Made by a program: the position numbers and the translations under genes
Assembly: GCF_026230105.1 (NCBI RefSeq)
Contig: NC_079485.1
Span: 15,446,872-15,510,871, forward strand
Reading direction: 5' to 3'
DNA: 64,000 nt
Source: Diorhabda sublineata
Lineage: Eukaryota > Arthropoda > Insecta > Coleoptera > Chrysomelidae
Shown: piece by piece, positions 27,101 through 40,940 of the stretch
Layout of the letters: the number at the start of each line of letters is the position of its first letter
Position numbering within the stretch: position 1 is the stretch's first letter
The notes under the pieces: generated by a model
Database searches by the model: none
What the model saw: only the letters and a program-made list of their open reading frames with translations
What the model was told of the DNA's origin: nothing

Positions 27101-30100
27101 AGTTGTCAATTATAAATAATGAAATTAACAGTAATAACGTTGTAGTTAGTAGTAGTCAGAAATTCGAATGTTTTTCCTTTCATTTATAATAATATCGTTA
27201 GGAACATGGTAGACGGATTATTTACATTGTTTCTTTTAAATAATTTCTAGGAAGGTTTAATAAATATTCATAGTGAACAGACCGAAATAGAAAGTAATCG
27301 AAGAATTTAAATAAACTATATAAGTTAGTTAAGTGTAAGTGATAAGTGAATTATATAAATTAGCTAAGTGTAATGTATAGTGTTTAAATAAATTGAAAAC
27401 GTAAGAGACAGTATTTGTAAATTGACCCCACATTTACAAAATTTATTATTTATTTATAAACTTTTTTTAGAAAAAGTCTTTTATTTGTTAACAAATCATT
27501 GTTGCCATATCTGAAAACTTAGGTAAAAAGCCTCCTACAACATTATTTATACACTTAAAGCAGGCATATGACACTATCCGATGTTTATTGGAGTCAACTA
27601 TCTTGGAACAAACGTTATATAAATAACGAACTTTCATACAAGTTGCTTTGGTAATATAAAAAATTTATTATGGATATACAATTTTAACAAAAAGCTCATG
27701 ATAATAGTAATATTCTACTTACTTAGGATAGTCTACATTTTTGGAATGGTATTTCATAATTGACAAACATAAGGAGACACTCGGTGCGTGTTCATAAGAA
27801 AATTCCTCTCTTGCGATCTTGTTATGTTCCGGATTATCGGTTAGAATCCAATAATCGTTAACAAAAGATTTTGTAGAAGTTGTATCATTCGTACCGGATT
27901 TTACTTCTACGCCCGTTGTTTGAAAATAACAACCGTTACAAACTCGTACTAAAAGGTCGCCGTATGTAGGAACCTACAAATATATACAGAATATATAATA
28001 TATAATATATAAAAGTTCACAAAACACAAATATCAATGTAAATTATTAACAAGTTATTGTGGCAAAAAACACAAATGTTTTATTGAAAATTATCTTTCAG
28101 TTCAATAAGTTATTCATTTCCATTCTAATAATTAAAGTACTCAAAGTGTAGAATAGGAATCCAGTGAAGACGTTCATACATAAAGTCGTTGGACTTTATA
28201 TTTGGAGATTGTAATAAATAATTTCCCGATAAATCTATGATATCAGTTGTTTTGGAAATAAACCTTCATAAAAAGATGTGAATACGTCGTGAAGTTGGAT
28301 GCGAGTACAAAGACAATCACTTCTGTGTACTCGTTCATTATGGTCGATTAATAAACTTGACTTTCCGTTTGCCGTTTGCTATTGCAAAATTGAAAAGATC
28401 GAAATGCATAAAACCATCCACAACGTCAAGTTTCTGAATCTACCTTTAAGGCAAGTCTCTTATCATTGCATTATGGTTGCCACTAATTAAAATTCCATAA
28501 GTAAAAGTAAACAATTTTCTAATCTCAAATTTTATTTAATATGTTGTGATTGGGAGAAATTGTGAAAAAGCAAACACGTTTTGGAACAAAAAAATGCTTT
28601 TTCATCAGGCTAACACACCTTCTCACACTTCGGTGATCACATTCACTAAAATTCTCGAATTGACCTTCGAATTGGTTTATTACCCACCTACAACTGGCCC
28701 CCAGCGGTATTTTCCGGTTGCATAACCTCAAAGTTTCACTTAAAGGAGAGAGATTTTCATCAGACGAATATTTTATGAAAGAGTTGAAAAGGTTAGAATA
28801 TCAATGAAGAAAATGTGAGGACTTAGAAGGAAAAAAAACCTTGTTTCTTTGTTCTTTGAAATCTTTTCAGATAACCCTCGTAGAAGATACCTAATGTCTT
28901 ATTCAAGTTGTATCAATTTATAATTAAAAAAATGTCCAATACGGATACAGAAGATATATTTGTAATTTTTAAATATATTAGAAAACAAAATACAAAATAA
29001 AGTATTCATATATAAAGAATTGAAAGTAAAAAAAATGCTTTTATGCTTTACCCTATTGCCACGTTGTAACTTTTTTCATTTGTTGGTGTAAAATGAAATT
29101 ATGAGTTGATTATGGTTATATTCAGTTCAACTGAAGGAAATAAGAATAATAAATTTAAATGGAATAATAAATAACTTGAAAAATGTAATTAAAAACAAAA
29201 TCAAAAACAAGTAATTTGTTTATTGTCTATAAATCTTACAACACCGACGGCAATTCTGAAGAGCTGTCAACATTTTTGGAATATACGATTTCCTCTTATA
29301 CACAAATAATGATTTCACCTATACTAATAGATAGCGTGTATGCGAATATCTGATAACATAAATATCGTATTAAAATTGAAAAAAATTAGTCTTCTGCTTC
29401 ATATTTGTAGTATATAAACAAAATTACCATAATAAATAACTTTTGGTGATATATTTCTATGAATAAAATCTAATTTAAAATTATTTTTGTTTATCTCTTT
29501 AATTAGAATGCTTTAGAAAGAGACGAAGATATATCTATTCAAATACATGTATCCATCATACCTTGCTCTGGAAAAGTTTTGTTAGTTGTCATTTTATTTC
29601 AACGCCATATTTTATTCTTATCAAATTATTTAAAAACCCCATTAGAATGGCTTCTGAAAAGTTGATTTCTGTTGATTTTGAGGTGATTGGTGAAGTTAAG
29701 GGTAAGAACTTTAATAAATTAATAAAAATTATTAAATAGAAACTAATAAAACTTTTTTTTCCAGATGTACTCTTCAAGGAGGTAATATAAACTATATTTT
29801 CACTAATTTAACAACCAAATTTACTCTCTTCTCTTACAGTATACAGCAATAACTGCTACTAGTACAAACGTGCGTGGCTGGTGTATGAACAGTGACAACA
29901 ATTCCGTAAGTGGAGTGCTAGAAGGATGCGTTTCCAATGTAGAATTAATGTAAATATTACATTCTCTGTATTATATAAAAGGAGTGATATTTATTCAGTA
30001 ATATATTACTCCTAATTAAAAACCACATTTGTTACAAATATTTTTCCTTGTGAATATTTTTTTCTGGATGTTAGTTGCCTTTTAGTTTGTTTAGGGAATT

Positions 30101-33100
30101 TAACAATCAGAGATTTTAGTGCGAGGGCTATATTTCTTGAGAACAATTTATTATATATATTTTTAATGTTTAGGAAACACTGGTTGAAGAACATTGGAAG
30201 TCCTAAATCAAAAGTCGAGCAGGTCATTTTCACCAATGAGATGGATATAGAACATCTCACCTATGATTCATTCAATATTTTGGAATAAATTAACTATTGA
30301 AAATTTCCAGTTAATCCAGTTATTTCTATATTAATAAAATTTGTTCAAATTACCTGTATAATATGTACTGATCTCATATAAATCAATAAATTTGATTTTG
30401 TTGTGAACAGTTTTATTATTTATTTACAATTTGTGTTCTTAAATTGATAATTGAATGAAATTTTTGAAAAATACTATGTTGGGTCTTATTAGCACTAGCA
30501 CTACAAAGTATGTTGTTTATTTAGGGGGGACAGAGGCAAAAAGTGGGTATATTTATGAATTTAGATGGGGACATAGTGGTGTGAACATTATTATGAGAGG
30601 AATATCAAAAAGGAGCCAAGTTACAACTTTATCCCTTTCTGAAACATATAAATGCTGATTAAAAACATAAAAAGGGCACAAGTGGGCTCACAACTTCTTT
30701 TTGCTATCAATATATCTAATAAAAAATAACAAAAAGGGGACAAGTGGTTTGATGACTTCTTTTTGCTCATTACATACAAAAATTGTAGTATGGCACCCAA
30801 GTTATTTTCTTAAATATTCAGTTTGCAGTTGTCCCCTTTTTACAGGTTGTAGAGGACTTTTATTCAACCAAATTTTTTGTATTTACGCTCGTTTAGACAA
30901 AAATGTTAATTGTCACATTTTTGCAATTCAACGATGATGGTGTTTTTGTTTTCAAGAACACAGGAAAATCAGTTACAGTAAGTCTATGATATCAGTTTTT
31001 TTGGAAATAAACGTTCATAAAAATCATGAACACAAGAAAAAGTCAATTTGAAGAGTAGATTTTGTTATATATAATCATTTATTAGTAATCAGAGGTAAAA
31101 ATTTTTTTAACTAATTGTTAAAAAAGAGTAAACGGTAATATGTGAATACGTCGTGAAGTTGGCTGCAAGTGCAAATAGGTAATCGCTTCTGTGTACTCGT
31201 TCATTAAGGCCGATTCATAAACTTCACTTTCCGTTTGCTGTTACAAAATTAAAAACATTGAAATGCATAAGAACATTCATAATTGTCATTTGACGTCGTC
31301 GTTTATCGTTGGTGACTTGGTCAACATAAACGAATTTTATCCTAATCACATCTTTGCGTTTGTCACGTGATTTTGACGTATGAAGTTAAAGCGTAATGCT
31401 GGAGTTATTTGTCTTTCAGTATACACACGTCAAAAAGAATAACAAAATTTTATGGTTAACGACCACAACGTCAAATTTATGAATCGGCCTTTTAGGCAAG
31501 TTTCTTATCATTGCATTATGATTGCCATCAATTAAAATTCCATAATTAAAAATAAACAATTTCCTAACTTAAAATTTTATTTAATATGTTGTGATTGGTT
31601 TAACAAATAAAGTAGTCAGTACATCACTGGCAATAATTATATCTGCGCTGCCTTGCATTTGGAGTCTGATGAACAGCAAAGAGCACCAAGGCTATGGTAG
31701 GCCAGACTCTAGCTGGAGAGACCAATGGGAAACATGAATTTATATAATTAGAGGAGAAAACATCCAAAAATTATTTGAAAAGGAATGAAGAAAACTTCTA
31801 AGGAAAATAAAACATAAATATAACTAAGAAATACTTTGCGAGAGATCAGAAACTCATCTTTCCTTCGAATTGCAGCTTGCACGCAATGAAAATGTTGCAA
31901 GTGCGAGATCTTGCATGAAACAATCAGCTGAACTTCATCTGCGTTTGCTTTTGGTCAAGAAGTATTGCGCTTTCATTGCATTGCATCATGTCAAGCGGCC
32001 TTTAGATAGATTTTTGTACGCTGCTCTTTAAATTGATTCGGGAAACACATCAGCAAATCATTAACATATTTCACTTACTGATAAGCATTTAGTTTGGAAT
32101 ACTCGAAATAAATATTTGTATTAGATCAGTAAAGTTTTATCATTGACTCACCATCAAATGATAACTTAAATCAATAAAGACAATGGATATTGATTTGATA
32201 TTTTCGAAATAAAATGAAAATTGATATTTATATTATGTTTTATACTTACCAGCATCCTTTTCAGTGAACAATAATAACAAACGACTCGTCCACATCTTCT
32301 ACAATGATGCCTGCGATTAAACATTGAAAAAACAGTTTTTACACAGCACATACACTCCAAAACTTCACTGTTAGGTACCCATTCAGCTTTTGTAGGTACT
32401 TTTTGAGGCATAATAAAATAAGTGACATCGGATAATAAATTAAGGGAATCCAAAGATTGCATTAAATTGCATTCGGGTGGTTTTAGCAGCCTTATATTTG
32501 GTTGGGCTATGATTCGAAAATCCAAGCTCTTTTCGGCATATCTTCTTAATAGAACATCTATTTTTTCTAAAGATATTATACGATCGTTGAATCCCCTTTC
32601 TAATACTTCTTCTTTTAGAACGTTCAACACAGCTGATAGTTTGTCGAGTTTCGTGTTCATTAATAATAGTTCGATGATGCTGAGCGGATCTTCAAGTAAA
32701 TCAAGCAGCTGTAATTGTTCATCGAGTTGAAAAACTCCCAACATCTTCAAGCTTATTTCCACGTATTTTATAACATCATCGTTGACGTTATTGAGTAAAT
32801 ATTCCACTATGAATTTCAAATGGTCCAATTTTTTCAGCAATTTTATTAAAGTGTAACATATGTTGATACCTTGTTGGAAAGGAAGAATGTCCAATAATAG
32901 TTTGATTTTTTCAAAATGTGTAGTAGATTGAAATAATAGGTAGAAGTAATATTCGTCAATGGCTTCTAATAAATCTTGGCTCGGAGAATGTAAATCAATG
33001 TAATCCAACATCAGATCAATCTGGAATACACAAAACTGTTTATTCCGGAATCTGATAGAGAAAAAATGGATGCTATACTCACGTTATCATTTTCCACAAG

Positions 33101-36100
33101 TAAGGAAATCACCTGTCTTTTATTCTCCACACACCATTCATAAGCGGTGTACCAGGATTTCACTCCCAAGATACTTTTGAGCTGGAAACCAAATACAAAA
33201 ATATATTTCAATAATTAAAAAAAAATTGTCACAATACTAGCAACAGAAAAGGTCTCTGATTTAAATAATAGTCACCATTTGTATCAATACATGTTAAAAT
33301 CAAACACCAACAGTAAAAATTTTACTGTCTGGTCCTTCGAGCCAGATATGAAGGAAGGTTGGGAGAACCAGATAATGCAATTGTTGCTATTGGTGTAGTG
33401 ATAGTGTAAACATATGAGTTAGTACTAAATTTTCATGTCAAAAAGTCCAAATTGATTTAAATGTTGAATTGCAAATAAGCTAATAAAAGTTTAGAATATA
33501 TAGCCCAAAATAATTATCTAGATATTGTTTTTGGAATATTTTATTATGAAAATAATTTGATGGATTCAAATTTCATTTAATATTACATCATAGTTACTAT
33601 TGTAGTTTACAGAGTGATTGATTTGGGGAAAACTAACAAAAAATGTGAATTGCTATAACCGTAGAAGCGATTTTCATACCACCACTACACTAATACTTAC
33701 AACTAAACTGTGTCTGATCTTTCGAGTCTTCCATATATTAATATCCGGCTCGAAAGGCCATAAAATGTATTTGTTGATGTAATTATACTGAACAGGTTGT
33801 TCAGAATATAACCAAAGGTGGTGGAAATTACAAATACTTTAAAAACATTTATAATCTATAATAACAGTCGCTACCATATGAGCAAAGTGTGTAATGCACA
33901 CAGGATCCAAAATCCAGGGTCCAAGATTTGCAAAAACAAGAAACAAAAATTAATTTTAAAATAAAAGTTGACACATTTTTCCTATTAATACATGAACAAT
34001 GCTTGGAGCTCTAAAAAAGCGATGCATCACCTGAGGCGTCTTTGAACCAGTTAGTTCACTGAAGCGTACAAAAAAAGCATAAAAATAAGTAATCCTAGTT
34101 ACATGAAGAAAATTCTAGAAGGACATTTTTTATAAAACGCAATTGTATTAAATATAGTAAACACTTCATCAGCATTTATTTTATTATAAATATGACTTAT
34201 TGTAAACAACTTGGCAATGTTTATAGTTAATTCGCTTGAGAGATTAATTGTAACCATTCAATAATTGTAATTTTGGTATCAAATAAATTTATAAAAATAA
34301 AATTTGAATACGTAGCCTATATAAAAACAAAATTCCGAGATAAAAAATTACCTAAATTTAAAAAGACAGAAATCGTAAAAGACTCTGGCATATTATTAGA
34401 AACAAATAAAGGAACTTATCATAAAAACATAATTAGAAAACCAAAAATTAAAACAGAAAAAATTGATACAAAATAATGAAGCTGACAACAGTATTAATAT
34501 TACTACTACTTTACAAGACGACTAAGACAGAAGAAATAGAAATTACGGAAGTAAATAACTTGTTATTACCCATTAATTTAGGATCTAGTAATCTTATATA
34601 TACTAAACACACTTTTATACATTATATAGATTTAGAATATATTCATAGACAAATTAATAATCTGAAACAATATTATTATAATTTAAAAAATAATTTATCT
34701 CAAGCGAACGCTACAAATCCTATTTCATATCATAATTTAGCTGAATAATCATTAAGTAGAACAGAAATTTTGATCAATACTTTAGATAGAAAATCTGAAA
34801 TTATTTATCCAAATTTAAGATTAAAAAGAGGATTAATAAACGCAGTAGACAAAATAGATAAATGGGTTTTTGGAACTCTAGATTCGGACGATGAAGAAAG
34901 ATACGATAATGCTATAAATGTTTTACAACAAAATCAAAAACAAATAATTCATGAAGTAAATTTACAAATATCACTACATAAAAAATTAATTGATCATTAT
35001 AATAAATCGATTACGACTCTATGGAACAATCAACAGAAACTTTCTGATAATTTAGAGAAATTTCACATTTCGATAGAAAATAAAATAGTAACTTTGAATA
35101 ACTTTATAACATTTCACAGTACAATTTCACAGGTTAATCTGGATTGTCAAAATTTAATTACATTGATTGACAATATTGAAAATGCAATAACATTTTCTAA
35201 ATTAAATACGATTCATAGTTCAGTAATATTTAGTCAAGAAATTTTAGAAATGATGAAATATTTAAGTACTATTTATAATGAAAAACAAATCCCAAAATTT
35301 AATATTTTAACGTATTATCTCTTTCTTGGTTCACAAGTAACCTTTTCTAAATCTAAAATAATTTTTGCTACCCATGTTTCAATCCTTAAACCTAAAACCT
35401 ATGAATTTTTCCATTTATATCCTGTCATCCAAAATCATACAATATTTATGCCTCCTCAACCTTACTTGGCCAGAAATCAAAAAGTAAATTTCATTAAAGA
35501 AGAATGTCCAGCATTAAAAGAAAAATATTATTGTAAAGAAACATTTAAGTTAAAAGACAATTGTACTATTGAACTGTTAAACAGACACTCTGGTGAAAAT
35601 TGTGTTGTTAGTGAAATAAATCTTCAAGAAACTATATTAGAACAAGTGACAAATAACGAACTTTTAGTAATTCCAAATTCAGAAACCGAAGTGATTTCTA
35701 AATGTGTTTCGGACCATTATTTTAAAATAAGTTATCCATCAATTGTAAAAATTCCAAAGAACTGCAGTATTAAAATAGAAAGTGAAATTTTCTCAACTAA
35801 TATACAAATCAAAAAAGGAAAATTGATAATATTACCAAAATTAAACTTCAAATTTTTAAATAATCAAATTTATAAATCTCCAAATTTAACCAATATAGAT
35901 TTTGACAAATTAAACGAAATCAATAAAATTGCTAGAATATAAAACCAATTCATGAAATTTACAATTCGCAAAGCCATGTATCAATTGGACTAATTACTAT
36001 AATAATAATAATTTGTGTAATTTTAATAACATTTTGGTTAATTCGTAAATATAAAAGTAAATTTGTAAGAAAACAGAAATTTGAAGAAAAGAAGAAAGAA

Positions 36101-38827
36101 GCCATGGAATTAGAAGAAAGAAGACAACAAGACATTAATTGTAACCATTCAATAATTGTAATTTTGGTATCAAATAAATTTTTAAAAATAAAATTTGATT
36201 ACGGAAAAATATAATTTCCTATTAATTTTTATATTTAGAGTTATATTTATTTTGTCAAGTGTTGTATTGTGTTATATAATATTTTGTTCACTACTTTTTT
36301 TCTAAAAAATTAATTTCTTTTAATCCAAATATCTTGAAATGTAATGTACGTGTTTAAAAAAGTATAACTCGTTTAGTTTTTATGCTATCGATCTTTGTAG
36401 AAAACCATTTTCTGGAATTTTTCAAGAGCTATAAGATCAAATTAGTTTAATATTTTTTCTGCCTTCATTTTTGAAAGGGTTTAATCTGAAAGGGCTCGAA
36501 TAAATTGCTGTTTACTCAAATATGTAAACTTGTTGATTATTATTGTGCTTATTTTAAAAGTTAATTCCAAATGAATACTAATTATTCCTTTGTTTCGTGA
36601 GCAAAAGAAACAATAGCTATTTTTTATTTTTCTATTGTACCTTGCTATCATTTTTGATTTTATTACAAAGTTACCTAGGTATTTGTTACCAAAAGTATCT
36701 GCATATTTTTTAAAATATCTGAGTACAAGTAGAAAGCAGTACTCATATATGTAGACCTTAAGCAATATTTCTATTATTTTTTCCTAAAAAAAATGTGATT
36801 TTTAGTTTTGGGTTATTTTCTAGTATTTATAAACAACATGTTTGTACCCCATTAGATGCGCATGCAAGCAAAAGATGCGCAGAACTAACTGCAGCGCTCA
36901 GAGGAGAGAGAGAACGATACACTATTTGTTTCATTTAGTCGGAACACCTTCCACCTCTAGGAACTGTCCATATAGAAGTATTACATATATGGTCATGTCA
37001 CAAACATAACCTTAAAATGTATTGTAGCTCCTCGTTAGTTGATTTTGATTAGTTAGAACCTAAAAAATAAAATAATACTCACTTTTTCACAAAGATCTAT
37101 GTGTAAAGACCACATCTTCAGTTCCACGACTTGTCCATCCTCTAGAACATTGAACCTGGTCAATTCCGACTTGATAATGTCCAAACAAAAATCTCCTGGC
37201 CAATTTCGCATATTATCTTTGATATTGTTTAACCTCAATTCCCTGTTGTTTATTAATAGAACGTATCTGTAATATTCCGGTACGGTATCGTCGGTGATCA
37301 AATTGGATAAAATCGTGTCGATTATGTCTAACCATACACGATTCCTCTTGACATGCTCTTCGGGAATACATTGCACCAAGTCGAATAATTGTTTCCAATC
37401 GATATATACAGTGTCCTCTTCGAGTTCTTGTCCGTTTTCTTGGCTATCGTTTGAAGGACGACTTACAAAAGCCCTGGCTAATTTTTCAAATTTTACACAG
37501 CGTTTTTTTATGATATCGGATATTTTTTGAGAACTGATTTCGTTCTGCAAAGCTGTTACTATCACGTTGTTGTTGTAAACGAGCTTCAAGTGACGTATTT
37601 TATTCAGTGATAGATAGTTCTTAAACACTCTTATTCTATCTTCGCTGATATCAACATTAACGTCTTGCACTGTATACATTTTAGACAAAATATAAGCCAA
37701 TAACCAATTTCTTCTTTGTATATATGCGATAACGCCTTTGTTGGGTATGTACAGGTTATTTTCAGGGTACAATTCGTCTTTGGCAACGTTTTCTTGTGCG
37801 TGTAGATTAATTGTTGGAAAACAGTTACCAACTACGTGGTATAAATAGTCCAATTTCAACTTTCCAAAATACTTTTCGAACTCGCCTGGTTCTAGATGTC
37901 GTTCAAACAACAGTTTGCCCATCAGTAATGATCTATTAAATGGAATTAAGTTGAAATAGGAGGTGTTTTTACCTTTTGAAATGATATCTGATGTGTTTTG
38001 TTCGATATAGAGAATTCGAGAGAATGCTTTTAGATAATTATACAATTTAGATATGTATTTAATTGGATCTGTACCAGATTCACTATTTTCGCTTAGTAAA
38101 TTGTTCAATTTCAATATACTTATATGACTTGGATGCCTGTTGTTCAATTCTCCAGGCTCACATATGCTCAAATCTGATATTACATCATTAATAGCCTGAG
38201 AGAGAAGTTTGTAAAATTCCTCTTGTTTAATATGCTTGTTCAAATCTAGTGGATAATGTGGTGATATGAGTAGCTGTCCAATGCTTAAATTCTTTCCTCT
38301 AGCAATTTCCCTAAACATAGTATTCAGTTTATTGTAAAATTTTACGTAGTTAGATGTTACATTATCCTCTAAAGAATAATTTTCTGCAGCTAGTTGGAGC
38401 ATGATATCAGAATTTTCAAAGTTGTCTGGAAGAGTTATCGCTAAATCTAGCATATTCATAAACTTTTCATTTTCAGAAGTGTAATGTTTAAAAAAATAAT
38501 ATTTCTCCAAAAGGATATCAAGTCTCTGTTTCATTTGACGATTGGCAGTCACTTCATTTCTTTCAAAAAATTGCTCTACAATCTTATCAATGGCTAGATC
38601 AAAATTGGTAACAGATATTTTTGGATCTACTTTTTTAATTGCTTTTATCTTGAATGTTTTCTTGAGATTATCACGGAGGTTTATCAAGCTTTCAGAAAAG
38701 TGCAACTCGCATATTAATTGGGGATCTTCTATTGAAAAAATCTAAAAAAAAATAATTTATATTTTTTGAATGACTTGGAAAAATACCAAAAAAACAGTGG
38801 CTTTTCATTTTTGAATAAAGCAACTCG

Positions 38828-38908
<81 letters not shown>

Positions 38909-40889
38909 TGCTTTTCAGATAAAAGTATCCACCTTTAATAACTTTTGTAATACTGGTATTTAGAAAAAATCCAAAAACACGTCAATTTATGTTGGAAGGG
39001 GCAAGCATTATGGCTTATTTAAACTTACTGGAAAAGCCACCCCCTCACCCCTAGCAGCATCCCCTTTATTTTTTTAAATTACTTTTCATATTTTTTATGT
39101 AAAATTTGGATACTCCTCTTTGAGCTGATTTCAAAAATGTATAATACTTGTAGGTTAAAGTGGTTAGTTTATGAGATAAACAATTTTTCTTTTAAGAGCA
39201 CAAATTTTACTTATTATTTACTTTCACCTTATTTGCCTGTACTAAAATGGGTTGTACAACAGTTCAAACTCTTTAATCTATTTAACTGTGCTATTTATTC
39301 TACTTAAAAAATCCAAACAACAAAAAACTCTACTTTTTATTAAAGTTTGAAATTGTCAACTAGAATTTGTAGTCACTATTGATAGTGTAATTTGATACAT
39401 TATCTATTTTGTTTCTCTGAAATGGTTTACTCTTTGCAAGAAAGAATTGAAATTGTAGGTTTATACTACCAAAATAATAATTGTGCAAGAGCTGCTGCTA
39501 GAATATTTAACGAATTACATGACGGAAGATATGCAATTCATAAGTATGTAATTTAACTGATGGAGAAATTTACCACAACAGGGTCTGTTTGCAATAAAGT
39601 GCATAAGCGAGAGGGACTCGTAAATAACGAAGCAATCCAAGTGGCAATTTTAGGGCAAGTCAGCTTAGAGGCTCAACAACCCCAATCGTTGTCAACAATA
39701 AGTAGAGCGATCGGTGTTTCATCTTCTACAGTTTTCCGAGTTCTACATAAATTCAAGTACCACCCATACAAAGTTAAGTTGGTGCACGAGTTGAATTAAG
39801 ATGAATCAATGACGCAAATTATCAATAACAATCCACAATTGTTAAACAATATTTGCTTTTCTGATGAATGCTCATGGTCATTAAATGGCTTAGTAAGTAG
39901 GCATAATTGTAGATATTGGGCTGAAAGTGATCCACATATTATGCGTGAATTCCATACACAACATCCCCAAAAGTTAAACGTTTGGTGTGGTATCCTAGGT
40001 GACCACATTGTCGGACCTTTCTTCATCAACGGAAATTTAAATGGTGAATCATATCTTGAGTTACTCAGGGAAGGGGTTGACCCACGTATTACAACAATAA
40101 TAGAAAATGATGATAACCTTTCCGAAGATTTACTGGTATTTCAACAAGACGGAGCTCCCCCACACTATGCTATGCCTGTCCGACAATTTTTAAACGAAAC
40201 ATTCCCCGCTCGTTGGATAGGTAGAAGGGGACAGATGATGGAGTGGCCACCTAGGTCACCGGATTTAACACCCCTAGACTTCTTTTTATGGGGGTATTTA
40301 AAAACAAAAGTTTATGCTACCCAACCAGAATCTCTGGATGATTTACGAGAGAGGATAGAAAATGAATGTCGACAATTAAATCCAGCCGTATTAAGCAATG
40401 TCAGAGAGGCATTTCAAAATAGATTATACCATTGTATGGAAGTGAATGGTACTCATTTTGAACACTTATTGTAACTTCATAATAAATAGCACAGTTAAAA
40501 AGATTAAAGAGTTTGAACTGTTGTACAACCCATTTTAGTACAGGCAAATAAGGTGAAAGTAAATAATAAGTAAAATTTGTGCTCTTAAAAGAAAAATTGT
40601 TTATCTCATAAACTAACCACTTTAACCTACAAGTATTATACATTTTTGAAATCAGCTCAAAGAGGAGTATCCAAATCTTACATAAAAAATATGAAAAGTA
40701 ATTTAAAAAAATAAAGGGGATGCTGCTAGGGCTGAAGGGGTGGCTTTTCCAGTAAGTTTAAATAAGCCATAATGCTTGCCCCTTCCAACATAAATTGACG
40801 TGTTTTTGGATTTTTTCTAAATACCAGTATTACAAAAGTTATTAAAGGTGGATACTTTTATCTGAAAAGCACTGTATATATATAATATG

Positions 40890-40940
<51 letters not shown>

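Noticed and set aside
32422..32730. Plus-strand frame of 102 codons rich in Ser
   Set aside because: It is antisense to the FYVE-containing exon of ZFYVE26.
37294..38745. Several plus- and minus-strand frames
   Set aside because: All overlap the 1,659-bp ZFYVE26 exon in other frames.
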